From Pseudomonadales bacterium (GTDB taxonomy: Bacteria; Pseudomonadota; Gammaproteobacteria; Pseudomonadales; Azotimanducaceae), in NCBI GenBank assembly GCA_022827905.1, contig JAJEIQ010000012.1, positions 26,950-90,949 on the forward strand: 64,000 bases of DNA. The letters are read 5' to 3'. The notes beneath the pieces are model-generated. The model had not been told where the DNA came from. It searched no databases and saw only the letters and a list, made by a program, of their open reading frames with translations. Below, in pieces: positions 7,558 to 16,309 of the stretch (position 1 is its first letter; every line of letters starts with the position of its first letter). The position numbers and the translations under genes were made by a program.

Positions 7558-8933
7558 TCGGCGCTCCGCATGCGGGCGTCCAAGGCGTCGCGCAGCCCAT
7601 CGCCAAGCAGGTTGAAGGCCAGCACCGTGACGCTGATGAACAGCGCCGGGAAGATCAGTTCGTGGGGCGTGGTGAGCATGGTCTTGATGCCCTCGTTGCA
7701 CATGCTGCCCCAGGAGGGCGTCGGCGGCGCCACCCCCATGCCGATGAAGGACAGGAAGGCCTCAGTGAAGATGGCGGTGGGCACGGCAAAGGTCATGGTC
7801 ACCAGGATGACGCCCAAGGTGTTGGGAATCATGTGGCGCAGCACTAGGTAGGGTGCGCCGCCACCGAGCAGGCGCGAGGCGCTGATGTAGCCCTCCTCGC
7901 GGATTTGCAGGATCTGCCCGCGCACCAGCCGCGCCGCGGCCGGCCAACTGAGCAGCACCATGGCCAGCACCATCGGCGTGATGCCCGATTCGCCGGGCTG
8001 CACCCCCGAGGCGACCCGCAGCAGGATCATGAACAGCAGGAAGGGCAGCGCCACCACGAAATCCGAAAAGCGCATGAGCGCTTGATCCGCCCAGCCGCCC
8101 AGAAAACCGGCCGCAGCGCCGTAAATCACGCCGAAGGCGATGAACAGCAAGGGCGCGGCGATGCCGATGAAGAGCGAGACTCGGGCCCCCGCCATCAACC
8201 GGGCCAGCAGGTCGCGCCCCAGGTAGTCCGTGCCCAGCGGATGCGCCCGCAGCTTGATGCGGTCGCCGGGCTTAAGCTGCCCGGCTTCCGCCACCAGGCC
8301 CATGGCTTGGGCCTCCTGGGCGGTGACGACTCTCGCCACCGCCAACTCCAAGCGATGCACAGCGCCGGTCATGCGCCCTTGGGTGTCCAACGCCGCCACG
8401 CTGTAGTGGTAGGTTCGGGGCTTGAGGTCCAAGCGGTCCTCAAAGTGCCGTTCGTTCAAGCTGGCCGTCTCGAACAACGGCAGGCCGAGCGCCTGTCCTT
8501 CGCCAGCCGGAAACAGGTTGCGGTACAGGCGGTAGCCCGCCGCATTCGGCAGCGGCGCCCAAGCCAGTCGCACCGACTGGGTGGTGGCTGGTTCGGCAAG
8601 CTCCAAGCCCCGGATTTCGGGCAGCCGAACCGTTCCGTCCCAAGGCCGATGCGGCATCACCACCACGGCGTCGCGATTGGCGCCGGGCGGCTGGCTGATC
8701 TGCTCCAAGTCCTGCAGCGACGGATCCACGGTCCAGATCAAGGGACCGATCAGGGTGAACAGCGACAGGCCGATCACTAGATAGAGGGAGAACAGCGCCC
8801 GCCGATTGGCCTTGAGGCGAATCCAGGCGTCCTGCCAATAGGACAGCGAAGGGCGCGAAACCGTCTGCGCGGACTCCGTTGCCGCGGCGGGCTGAAAGTC
8901 GTCGGCGGTGAAGGCGGTTTCGGCCACGCTCAC
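7554..8933 (-). CDS. oppC: Oligopeptide ABC transporter permease OppC with an inserted fibronectin-III-like domain
   Basis: 459 residues from GTG 8933 (GTGA overlap with oppB), about 150 longer than a usual OppC of about 300. TM1 spans roughly 46-67. Residues 107-200 form an extra domain with the pattern of a fibronectin type III fold: VRLAWAPLPNAAGYRLYRN, then TYHYSVAALDTQGR. The permease core resumes at HPLGTDYLGRD (231-241), and the remaining helices and EAA loop follow. The insert lies in the first periplasmic loop, where it could contact the binding protein or peptide. It is otherwise a normal permease subunit. Confidence 0.93.
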   Translation of the reverse strand: MSVAETAFTADDFQPAAATESAQTVSRPSLSYWQDAWIRLKANRRALFSLYLVIGLSLFTLIGPLIWTVDPSLQDLEQISQPPGANRDAVVVMPHRPWDGTVRLPEIRGLELAEPATTQSVRLAWAPLPNAAGYRLYRNLFPAGEGQALGLPLFETASLNERHFEDRLDLKPRTYHYSVAALDTQGRMTGAVHRLELAVARVVTAQEAQAMGLVAEAGQLKPGDRIKLRAHPLGTDYLGRDLLARLMAGARVSLFIGIAAPLLFIAFGVIYGAAAGFLGGWADQALMRFSDFVVALPFLLFMILLRVASGVQPGESGITPMVLAMVLLSWPAAARLVRGQILQIREEGYISASRLLGGGAPYLVLRHMIPNTLGVILVTMTFAVPTAIFTEAFLSFIGMGVAPPTPSWGSMCNEGIKTMLTTPHELIFPALFISVTVLAFNLLGDGLRDALDARMRSAE

Positions 8934-9862
8934 TCCAACCGCACCCGGGGATCGATCCAGCCGTAAAGCAGGTCCACCACGATCACCATGAACACCAGGA
9001 AGGCGCCGTAGAACACGGTGGTGCCCATGATGACCGTGTAGTCAAGCTGCTGCACCGCCTGCACGAAGTAGCGCCCGAGGCCGGGGATGGCGAACACCAT
9101 CTCCACCACGAAGCCGCCGGTGGTGATGGCGGCGATGGCCGGCCCCAAGACGGTGACGACCGGCAGGATGGCGTTGCGCAGTTGATGGTGGGTGAAGATG
9201 CGCCGCGCCGGAAGCCCCTTGGACTTGGCGGTGCGCACGAAGTCGGAGCCGACGATTTCCAACATCGATGAGCGCATCAGGCGGGTCAAGTAGGCCATGG
9301 TGCCGAGGCCGAGCACCAACGACGGAACCAGCATGTGCGCCACCGTGCCCCAGCCCGCCACCGGCAGCACGGAAAAGCCGAGCACGCCGTTGATCTGCAC
9401 CAGCAGCAACTGGCCCAAGGCGGCGAACACGAAGCTCGGCACCGAGATGCCGAGTATCACCGCCAGCATGATGAGCACGTCCGGCAGCCGGTTGCGGTAC
9501 AGCGCGGTCAGCGCGCCCCACAGCACGCCGCCAAGGCCGGCGAAGGCGATGGCCAGGATGCCGAGGGTGGCGGAGACCGGGAAGTGCTCACGGATGATGT
9601 CGTTCACCCGGCGGTTCTCCTGAGTGTAGGAGATGCCGAAGTCGCCTTGCAGCAGGTTGCCGAGGAAGATGCCGTACTGCGTCGTCAAGGGCTGGTCGAG
9701 GCCGTACTTGGCCTCCAGGTTGGCTCGAATCCGCTCGGTCAGCGCCTTGTCGCTGGCCAACGGGTCGCCCGGCACGCTGTGCATGGCGAAGAAGGTGGCC
9801 GTGGCGATGAAGAACACGGTGACCAGGCCCTGCAGCAGCCGCTTCAAGCTGTAGCGCAGCAT
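8930..9862 (-). CDS. oppB: Oligopeptide ABC transporter permease, OppB-like
   Basis: 310 residues beginning MLRYSLKRLLQGLVTV, the typical OppB/DppB first helix, with the HSVPGDP motif and the usual periplasmic segment (LDQPLTTQYGIFLGNLLQGDFGISY). About six membrane helices are visible, with an inner-membrane EAA-type loop near RTAKSKGLPARRIFTHHQLRN. It forms the channel with OppC. It starts 120 nt after the oppA-like gene. That gap contains a perfect 25-bp inverted repeat that might modulate expression of the downstream genes. Confidence 0.95.
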   Translation of the reverse strand: MLRYSLKRLLQGLVTVFFIATATFFAMHSVPGDPLASDKALTERIRANLEAKYGLDQPLTTQYGIFLGNLLQGDFGISYTQENRRVNDIIREHFPVSATLGILAIAFAGLGGVLWGALTALYRNRLPDVLIMLAVILGISVPSFVFAALGQLLLVQINGVLGFSVLPVAGWGTVAHMLVPSLVLGLGTMAYLTRLMRSSMLEIVGSDFVRTAKSKGLPARRIFTHHQLRNAILPVVTVLGPAIAAITTGGFVVEMVFAIPGLGRYFVQAVQQLDYTVIMGTTVFYGAFLVFMVIVVDLLYGWIDPRVRLE

Positions 9863-9879
9863 AGCCTTACCTCGCCATT

Positions 9880-9940
9880 CGAGGGCGGGACGCCCTCGCT
9901 CCGAACGGGGTCCCCGGAGCGAGGGCGTCCCGCCCTCGAC
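9880..9940. repeat. Perfect 25-bp inverted repeat made of two GGA-loop palindromes
   Basis: Left arm 9880-9904 and right arm 9916-9940 are exact reverse complements with an 11-nt spacer. Each arm itself contains CGAGGGCG-GGA-CGCCCTCG, a perfect 8-bp hairpin. The same unit recurs at 39000-39024 and twice at 52437-52505. It sits in the oppA-oppB gap and could act as a REP-like mRNA stabiliser or attenuator. No U-tract follows on either strand. Confidence 0.9.
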
Positions 9941-9982
9941 TGTTCGAAGAACACCGCCGATGCCCGATTCGCAAACAGCGCA

Positions 9983-11677
9983 CTACTCGATCCAGGCGTA
10001 GGTGTAGTCGGTGTCGGCGCCCACCACCCGGCGCACGATGCCCTTGACGCGGGGATGGGTGACGTAGGCGACGCCGCGCTCGTAGTTGGGAATGATCACC
10101 ACGTCCTCATGGATGATGCGCTGCATTTCGGCAAAGGCCGCCATGCGCGTCGGCGCATCCATTGCGCCTTGGGCGATGCGCACCTGGCGGTCGTACTCCG
10201 GGCTGGCGTAACGGCCCCGGTTGTTCAGGTTCCAAGAGGCGTACAGGTCGCCGAAGGTCAGCGGATCGTTGTAGTCCGGGCCCCAGCCCGCCAGCACCAA
10301 GTCAAAGTCCCCCGCCGTCATCTTGGCCAGCCGCTGCTTGAAGATCTGCCGGTCGATCTTGATGTCCAGCCCCAGGTTCTTCTTGAACACGGCCTGAAAG
10401 TACTCGGTCTGAATGTTGGAGACCGGATTGTCCCCCGCCAGCAGCACCAACGGCGGGAACGCCTCCAAACCGAGTTCGCGACGCGCTGCCTCCAGATGGG
10501 CACGGGCCGCCTGCACGTCCAATTGGTAGGTGGGCGCCGGATGCTCATCGCGAAACTTGCCCCGCTCGCCCTCCAGAAACCGCGGAAACAACGACTCCCC
10601 CGGCAGGTAGCCCGGCGTCTTGGTCACCTTGTACACCAGTTCGCCGGGATCCTGGGCCAGGATCATGGCCTTGCGCAGGTTGAGGTTGCGGGTCAGCCGC
10701 TCCTCCCGGTGGTTGAAGTCCAAGTAGAAAATCGAGCCGTCCATGTGCCGCTGGATGTGCCACCGCTGCTCCAGGGCGTTGGTCAGGTTTTCCGCAGCCA
10801 GGTTGGCCATCACGATCTTCTCGTCCTTGAACAGGTTCAGGCGGGTGTTGGGGTCGGAGGTGATGTAACCGACGTTGATGCGGTCCAAGCGAATCCGCGC
10901 CTGGTCCCAATAGTGGGGGTTGCGGTCCAGTCGCAGGGATTGCCCATGCACCCAGCTCGACAGCGCAAAGGGGCCGTTGTACAGCAGTTGGTCGGCGTCC
11001 GCCCCGTAGCGGCCTTCGGTAGCCCGGTAGAAGTCCTCGCGCACCGGCAGGTAGGTGGAGAAGGCGGTGAGCTTGTCGAAGAAGGCGATGGGCCGTTCGA
11101 ATTCCACTGCCAAGGTCCGCTCATCGATGGCCCGCGCACCGAGTTCAGTGACCGCAAGCTCGCCTCGGTTAATCGCCTCAGCGTTCTTGATCGGATAGAG
11201 AATGAAGGCGTACTCGGAGGCGTTCTCCGGATCGAGGCCCAGCCGCCACGCGAAGACGAAGTCGTGGGCCGTGACCGGCTGCCCATCGCTCCAGCGCGCA
11301 TCGGCGCGCAGCTGGAAGGTGGCGCCGCCTTCGTCGATGCGCCATTGCTCGGCCATCCCCGGTGCGAGTTCGCCCCGGTCGTCGTAGCGCAGCAACCCCT
11401 CCATCACGTGGCCGAGCACGATGCCGCTCACCTGGTCGGTGGATCGGGTGCTGTCGAGTTGCGGCGGCTCCTCGGTCAGCATCACGGTGATGGCGTTGTT
11501 GGCCGCATCCACCGCGGGAGGCGCGCCGCCCGCGGTGGCGGTAAGGCTCGCCAGCAGGTTGAGCCCCCACATCAAGGCCGCCAGCCCGACCAGGATGGCG
11601 AGGCCGAAAAGCCCCAATTGCCGGGCCGCCGATCGATTGAAGGCCGCTTCGCCGCCGCGGTCGGGAGCGCCCGTCAC
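9983..11677 (-). CDS. oppA: Peptide-binding protein of ABC transporter, OppA/SBP family 5
   Basis: 564 residues from GTG 11677, whose GTGA overlaps the stop of the VWA gene. The N-terminus has a single hydrophobic helix (about 20-42) with no clear cleavage site, so the protein may be membrane-anchored rather than free in the periplasm. Family 5 binding-protein features are clear: LTEEPPQLDSTRSTD, the VMEGLLRYDDRGELAPGMAEQW segment and WSDGQPVTAHDFVFAWRLGLDP. It captures peptides for OppBCDF. Its coupling to a VWA/MoxR pair upstream is unusual. Confidence 0.93.
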   Translation of the reverse strand: MTGAPDRGGEAAFNRSAARQLGLFGLAILVGLAALMWGLNLLASLTATAGGAPPAVDAANNAITVMLTEEPPQLDSTRSTDQVSGIVLGHVMEGLLRYDDRGELAPGMAEQWRIDEGGATFQLRADARWSDGQPVTAHDFVFAWRLGLDPENASEYAFILYPIKNAEAINRGELAVTELGARAIDERTLAVEFERPIAFFDKLTAFSTYLPVREDFYRATEGRYGADADQLLYNGPFALSSWVHGQSLRLDRNPHYWDQARIRLDRINVGYITSDPNTRLNLFKDEKIVMANLAAENLTNALEQRWHIQRHMDGSIFYLDFNHREERLTRNLNLRKAMILAQDPGELVYKVTKTPGYLPGESLFPRFLEGERGKFRDEHPAPTYQLDVQAARAHLEAARRELGLEAFPPLVLLAGDNPVSNIQTEYFQAVFKKNLGLDIKIDRQIFKQRLAKMTAGDFDLVLAGWGPDYNDPLTFGDLYASWNLNNRGRYASPEYDRQVRIAQGAMDAPTRMAAFAEMQRIIHEDVVIIPNYERGVAYVTHPRVKGIVRRVVGADTDYTYAWIE

Positions 11678-13170
11678 TGCACCGTCTTCAGCAGGTTGCC
11701 CACCACCCGCTCCAAGTGCATGAGCGAGTTGCACTCCTCCACTTGGTGGCAGTAGGCGCTATAGCGGCGCATTTCCGCATCGCCCACGGTCCAGGCGTTG
11801 CGCGATTCGGGGTTCAGCCAGATAACGCGCTTGGCGCGGTCGTACATCTCCTTGAGGATTTCGGCGCGGGGGTCGCCGTAGTTGTTGCGGGCATCGCCCA
11901 GGATGATGATGGTGGTGCGGTTGTCCACGTCGTCGAGGCACGAGCGCTTGAAGTCCTCGAAGGCTTGGCCGTAGTCGGTGGAGCCGCCGCCGTAGTCGCG
12001 CAGGGTCTTGGCAATGGCGTCCTCGATGGCATTGCGGTCGAAGAGATCGGTCACCTCGGCGAGGTCCGAGGAGAAGGCGAAGGAGCGCACCTTGGGCATC
12101 ACCTCCTCCAGGCTGTAGAGGAACATCAGCATGAAGCGGGCGTAGTTGGCCACCGACCCGGATACGTCGCAGATGGCGAACACCTTGGGCCGGTCGATCT
12201 TCACCGATTTCCAGCGCAGGTCGAAGATGGCGCCGTCGTAGGCCATGTTGTGGCGCAGGGTGCGGGGCACGTTGAGTTGGCCCTTCTTGAACACCTTCTT
12301 GCGCCGGGAGTGCATCGTGGCCAAGCGCTTGGCCATCTTGTACACGATCTCCTGGATGAGGCGGAAGCTGCGGTGCTCGACGTTGGAGAGCTTCACCTTG
12401 CGCAGCAGCTCCTCGCGCAGGCGCTTGCCGGAGGCGTCCGCGTGCAGCAGGAACTGGCGCTCCACGTAGTCGCGCACCTGACCGCGCAGCCAATCCCGCC
12501 GCCGCCGCAGCTCCTGGCCCAAGCGCCGCACCGGAACGGCCGGGTCCTCCCGGGCGCCAGCGATCTCCCGGTTGAGTTCGACCAAGCCCATCTGGTCCAT
12601 GATGCGCCGGGTGTAGAGGCCCTTCTGGGTGAAGACCTGAATCTCACGCACATCGACCGCCTCGCCCGCCGTCGACATGGCCATGGACAGCTCGACCTTG
12701 GAATCCTGCATCAAGAGAGTGCCTAGGGCCGAGGTCGGCGCGCTCATCTCGCCAGGGCCTAGGTCGGGCTCCTCCTCTTCCTCGTAGAGGGCGTTGCGGG
12801 ACTTCCGCTTGCCCTTGCGCTGGCGTTCTTCGCTGCCTGCCGGAGTGGCCTCGCCGCGGTCGCCGCCGGTGCCCCCCTGCCCCTCGCCTTGTCCATCAGC
12901 GCCGGACTCATCGGCTTGCCCACTGGTCGAATCCGCCTGCTCACTGGCGCGCACCTCTTCAAAGGAAAAGAACTGGTCGAAGCAAGCGTCGAAGGTCTCC
13001 TTCTCATCGACGGTCTTGGGCAGCACCAGCGACAGGGAGCGCTTGAGGAAGGCGCGGTCGCGATAACCCACCAACTCCACGGCATTGAAGGCATCCAAGG
13101 TCTCTGCGGTGGAGATGCGCACCTCGGAATTGCGCAGGGCGCGAATGAAGTTGGCGAGGGTGCGGTCCAC
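11674..13170 (-). CDS. VWA-domain protein, CoxE-like
   Basis: 498 residues from GTG 13170, 17 nt after the MoxR gene. A C-terminal von Willebrand A domain has the MIDAS motif D335-V-S337-G-S339 (FAICDVSGSVANY). The middle is Arg/Lys-rich and helical. Residues 75-140 are acidic and low-complexity and are likely disordered. MoxR ATPases paired with CoxE-type VWA proteins act as chaperone pairs, for example in cofactor insertion into CO dehydrogenase. The client here is unknown. Its stop overlaps the start of the peptide-binding protein gene, so translation of the two is probably coupled. Confidence 0.9.
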   Translation of the reverse strand: MDRTLANFIRALRNSEVRISTAETLDAFNAVELVGYRDRAFLKRSLSLVLPKTVDEKETFDACFDQFFSFEEVRASEQADSTSGQADESGADGQGEGQGGTGGDRGEATPAGSEERQRKGKRKSRNALYEEEEEPDLGPGEMSAPTSALGTLLMQDSKVELSMAMSTAGEAVDVREIQVFTQKGLYTRRIMDQMGLVELNREIAGAREDPAVPVRRLGQELRRRRDWLRGQVRDYVERQFLLHADASGKRLREELLRKVKLSNVEHRSFRLIQEIVYKMAKRLATMHSRRKKVFKKGQLNVPRTLRHNMAYDGAIFDLRWKSVKIDRPKVFAICDVSGSVANYARFMLMFLYSLEEVMPKVRSFAFSSDLAEVTDLFDRNAIEDAIAKTLRDYGGGSTDYGQAFEDFKRSCLDDVDNRTTIIILGDARNNYGDPRAEILKEMYDRAKRVIWLNPESRNAWTVGDAEMRRYSAYCHQVEECNSLMHLERVVGNLLKTVQ

Positions 13171-13187
13171 GGCGGCTCAAGGGCGGG

Positions 13188-14144
13188 TCAATGCTTGACC
13201 ACCTTGCTGGTGAGGGCGGCCACCTCGCCTTGGACGTTCTCGATGTCCTCCTGAAACTTGAGCACCACGTTCAAGGTCTCCCGCACCAAGTCCGGGTCCA
13301 GGTTTTCGGCGTGCAGCAGCACGAGGGTGCGGGCCCAGTCGATGGTCTCCGAAATGGCTGGCACCTTCTTCAGGTCGAGGTCGCGCAGTTCCTGGATGAA
13401 CGCCACCAGTTGCCGGCGCAGCTCCGGCGGAATCTCCGGCACCCGGGCGTGGATGATGCGCTGCTCCAACTCCACGTCCGGGAACGGAATGTAGAGATGC
13501 AGGCAGCGGCGCTTCAGGGCGTCGGAGATTTCCCGGGTGTTGTTGCTGGTCAGAAACACCATCGGCGGCTCCCGGGTCGCCTTGACAGTGCCGATCTCGG
13601 GGATCGAGACCTGAAAGTCGGAGAGGATTTCCAGCAGCAGCGACTCGAACTCGTGGTCCGACTTGTCCACCTCGTCGATCAGCAGCACGCAGCCGTCCTC
13701 CTCTTGCAACGCCTTGAGCAGCGGGCGCGGCTCCATGAACTCCTCGGAGAAGAAGATGTCGCCAAACTCGTGCAGCCGGGTGACCGACTCGGCGAAGCCC
13801 CGGGCGCCCTGCAGCACTTCGTCGAGGGTCTCCTTGAGCACTTGCGTGTAGAGCAGTTGCTTGCCGTACTTCCATTCATAGATGGCCTTGGCCTCGTCGA
13901 GGCCCTCGTAGCACTGCAGGCGAATCAGCGGCAGTTCGAACATATCCGCCGTGGTCTTGGCCAGCTCGGTTTTCCCCACCCCCGGCGGGCCTTCGATCAA
14001 AACGGGCTTGCGCAGTTGGTAGGCCAAGTACACCGCCGTGGCGATTTGGCTGCTGCAAATGTAGCGGTGGTCCTCCAAGTGGCCGCGGATCGCGTCCACT
14101 GAAGCCGTCATGTCCTCAATTGCCGACAAGGGCTGCGCCTCCAC
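13188..14144 (-). CDS. MoxR family AAA+ ATPase
   Basis: 318 residues if started at GTG 14144; an in-frame ATG at 14111 gives 307 residues, and neither start has a good Shine-Dalgarno at proper spacing. Walker A GPPGVGKTE lies at 52-60, and Walker B CVLLIDEVDKSD and sensor 1 VFLTSNNTREIS follow. These hexameric ATPases work with VWA proteins to remodel or load client enzymes. The cognate VWA gene follows 17 nt downstream. A 9-bp palindrome lies just upstream, between this gene and the DUF3604 gene. Confidence 0.93.
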   Translation of the reverse strand: MEAQPLSAIEDMTASVDAIRGHLEDHRYICSSQIATAVYLAYQLRKPVLIEGPPGVGKTELAKTTADMFELPLIRLQCYEGLDEAKAIYEWKYGKQLLYTQVLKETLDEVLQGARGFAESVTRLHEFGDIFFSEEFMEPRPLLKALQEEDGCVLLIDEVDKSDHEFESLLLEILSDFQVSIPEIGTVKATREPPMVFLTSNNTREISDALKRRCLHLYIPFPDVELEQRIIHARVPEIPPELRRQLVAFIQELRDLDLKKVPAISETIDWARTLVLLHAENLDPDLVRETLNVVLKFQEDIENVQGEVAALTSKVVKH

Positions 14145-14151
14145 ATGATCG

Positions 14152-14172
14152 TGCCCAGCGGAACGCTGGGCA
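14152..14172. repeat. 9-bp perfect palindrome with GAA loop
   Basis: TGCCCAGCG-GAA-CGCTGGGCA, between the end of the DUF3604 gene and the start of moxR on the minus strand. No T-run follows, so it is not a classical terminator. It could be an operator, an mRNA processing site, or a member of the GNA-loop hairpin class seen elsewhere in the window. Confidence 0.7.
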
Positions 14173-14222
14173 AAGGGGAGGATTATCGCGTTATGAGTGG
14201 GGCAAGGAAAGGGCGCGGTTCC

Positions 14223-16106
14223 TCAGGGCGGGGAATACCAAATCGGTGAGGTGTAGGCGCGCTCCTGCTGCGTCATTGGGGCTTCGGCGGGCGGGGTGAT
14301 GCCGTAGTAGGCGGCGTCGTACGCGGTCCAGCGGGGCGTCGGGATCTCGATGATCCGGGCGTAGTAGAACGCCGGCTGGGCGGCGTCGAATTCCGGATCC
14401 TTCCACAACCCAACCAATTCCGCATCGCCGATGGTGTTGGTCCAGGTGGCGTCGGCCACGTTCACGGTGTTGCCCACCGGCGGCAGTTTTCCTTCGACAA
14501 GCTGGCGGCGATGCGCATCGCCCCACACCACGTCGAAAACCCGCTCGTGGGTGGCGCCCGAAGCATCGAGCCAGCCCTTGACGATCTGAATGCGGTCCAG
14601 GTTAGCGCTGTGCGGGTCCTTGAGCGCGGCGACAAGGAAGGTTGGCGCGCCTCCTTGCGGCCCCGATTGCAGCGTGCCGCCCATGGGCACGCCCTTGGCG
14701 TAGCCTGTCTCCGCGAGGGATTGCAAGCTGGCATCGGCCACTGAAAACGTCCAGCCGCCGAAGAAGCGCACCGTCATGCGCGGCCCCGTGGTCGCGTACA
14801 CCTCCTTGCGCCGCATCGCGTCCCAGATGGCCTCGCGGGTGTTCTCCGTGGCCCAGACCGCCGCATAGCCCGAAGCGCCGGTCTCCCAAACTTCCCACAT
14901 CCGCTGGCCGTCGAATTCCATCATCGGATAGGTGACGCGTCCGGCGGACGGCTCCACCCCCGAAAACTTGCCGAAGAAGTTGCTCTCCTCCCCGGTTGAG
15001 AGGGCCGTGTGGCTGTCGGTGGACCCCACCAAGCCGAACTGATAGGGGTTGGTGCCAAGCTTGCGCTCAAGCTTCAGCCCGTTCTTCAAGGCTTCCCTGG
15101 CGTACTCGTACTGCAGCATGTCCGGCGTCTTCAGGATCTCCAACGTGACATTGCCGCGATCCCAGGTTTCGAAGTCGGCAAATTCGTCCGCGGGCGAAAG
15201 GTAGGGGTGCGCTTCGCCGTCGCCCTTGATCTGGGTCACTTCATAAAGCGGCTCCCAACGGGCGCGTGTGCTGACGTAGTCCGCATCAATGGCGGTGCCC
15301 GTGTTGGGATTGGTTTCCACTGGAAACATCTGGCCGTTGGACAGGTTGCCATTGTGGGCCAAGGCCAGCACCTGACCGCCGGTCTCATTCTCATAGCGCT
15401 GCATCCAAGCCCATAGATCCTGGGGATTGAGGCTGTCGTTGGCCGTGAACGGAAACAACTCAGCCGCCTTGTCCGCGCCATCCCGGTACAGCACGTTCCG
15501 GTGCAGCTTGTCGCCGCTGTTGGTGGGCGTCCATTCATAGCCGATCAGCGCGGTGAACCAGCCGGGTTCGTTGAAGCGATCGGCCGTCTCGACGTAACGC
15601 TCCCAAGTTGACTGCATCAGCGCCGCATCGAGCAGCGGTCCGCTGTAGTCGCCATCGAGCGCGTTGCCGATCATCGCCATCACCGCGGCCGCTGCCTCTC
15701 CGCCCGCCTGGATCCCGTCGTGCAGTTCACGCAGTTCGGCATCTTCCAGCAGTGCGGGGTTGCCGAGCAGAAGCTGATCCACCATGCCGAGCAAGTCGGA
15801 GTGATCGGTGACCACCAGGAAGTCGAGCGGCCGCGAAAGCCGGGCGGGCTGGCCGCTGCTGGCCACCACCTGCTCGCCCCGGGCAAACCGGTAGGCATCG
15901 GCCACCTTTAGGGTCACGCCGAGCAACCGGGCGTCGAGGGAATTGGTCGTGTGCAGATGGGTGTCCCCCCAAAGCACCCGCGTCGGATGCTCGACGTTCG
16001 CATAGGGCGAGTAGTCCGCAGCCACCGCCGGGCTGCCGCCCGCAACGAGCAGAGTTATTGCCAACAGGTGCTTCCACGCAACCCTTTCGATTCCCTGATC
16101 TTGCAT
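14223..16106 (-). CDS. Exported DUF3604 family protein (PHP-like)
   Basis: 627 residues from ATG 16106, chosen because AGGGG lies 5-6 nt upstream; an open frame extends 38 codons further but lacks this signal. A signal peptide ends near AVAA-DYSPY (about residue 30). LWGDTHLHTTNSLDA and VVTDHSDLLG resemble the metal-binding His motifs of PHP-fold phosphoesterases, which is the basis of the DUF3604 assignment. Many other conserved stretches (LVGSTDSHTALSTGEESNF, YATTGPRM) fit the family. The substrate is unknown. It is probably the first gene of the long minus-strand unit. Confidence 0.9.
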   Translation of the reverse strand: MQDQGIERVAWKHLLAITLLVAGGSPAVAADYSPYANVEHPTRVLWGDTHLHTTNSLDARLLGVTLKVADAYRFARGEQVVASSGQPARLSRPLDFLVVTDHSDLLGMVDQLLLGNPALLEDAELRELHDGIQAGGEAAAAVMAMIGNALDGDYSGPLLDAALMQSTWERYVETADRFNEPGWFTALIGYEWTPTNSGDKLHRNVLYRDGADKAAELFPFTANDSLNPQDLWAWMQRYENETGGQVLALAHNGNLSNGQMFPVETNPNTGTAIDADYVSTRARWEPLYEVTQIKGDGEAHPYLSPADEFADFETWDRGNVTLEILKTPDMLQYEYAREALKNGLKLERKLGTNPYQFGLVGSTDSHTALSTGEESNFFGKFSGVEPSAGRVTYPMMEFDGQRMWEVWETGASGYAAVWATENTREAIWDAMRRKEVYATTGPRMTVRFFGGWTFSVADASLQSLAETGYAKGVPMGGTLQSGPQGGAPTFLVAALKDPHSANLDRIQIVKGWLDASGATHERVFDVVWGDAHRRQLVEGKLPPVGNTVNVADATWTNTIGDAELVGLWKDPEFDAAQPAFYYARIIEIPTPRWTAYDAAYYGITPPAEAPMTQQERAYTSPIWYSPP

Positions 16107-16221
16107 GCCTACCCCTTTCACCCCTGTTTCCCTAGCGGCCGGAATGCTCGCAGATGCGGGCTTCAAAGTCGATGTGTGGACACCCCGGGCGGTCCGGGAA
16201 CGGAGTAGGAAGGGCATCAAC

Positions 16222-16227
16222 TATAAT
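16222..16227 (+). promoter_or_regulatory. Candidate -10 element for the esterase gene
   Basis: A perfect TATAAT 82 nt before the esterase ATG, in the divergent region between the DUF3604 and esterase genes. No recognisable -35 sits 17 nt upstream, so the promoter might depend on an activator. Confidence 0.35.
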
Positions 16228-16257
16228 CCGCAACATTACGTCGGCGGTGCCTCTGCA

Positions 16258-16290
16258 CTCCGCGAGTGAAACGGAGCGTTGCCGACTCCG
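16258..16290 (+). promoter_or_regulatory. Possible mutually exclusive hairpins in the esterase leader
   Basis: CTCCG (16258-16262), CGGAG (16272-16276) and CTCCG (16286-16290) lie in a row, so the middle segment can pair with either neighbour. The second pairing extends by an inner CG/CG with a bulged A. The Shine-Dalgarno follows directly. I cannot match it to a named riboswitch. Confidence 0.25.
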
Positions 16291-16309
16291 ACGAGTTGGG
16301 AGAAACACC

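Noticed and set aside
9335..11755. 806-codon plus-strand open frame across oppB and oppA
   Set aside because: It is antisense to two clear transporter genes, its composition (His/Gln/Arg-rich) is that of a shadow frame, and it even reads through the repeat at 9880.
16258..16290. Known riboswitch class (glycine, SAM or TPP) before the esterase
   Set aside because: None of the conserved core sequences of those classes is present; only simple alternative stems remain.
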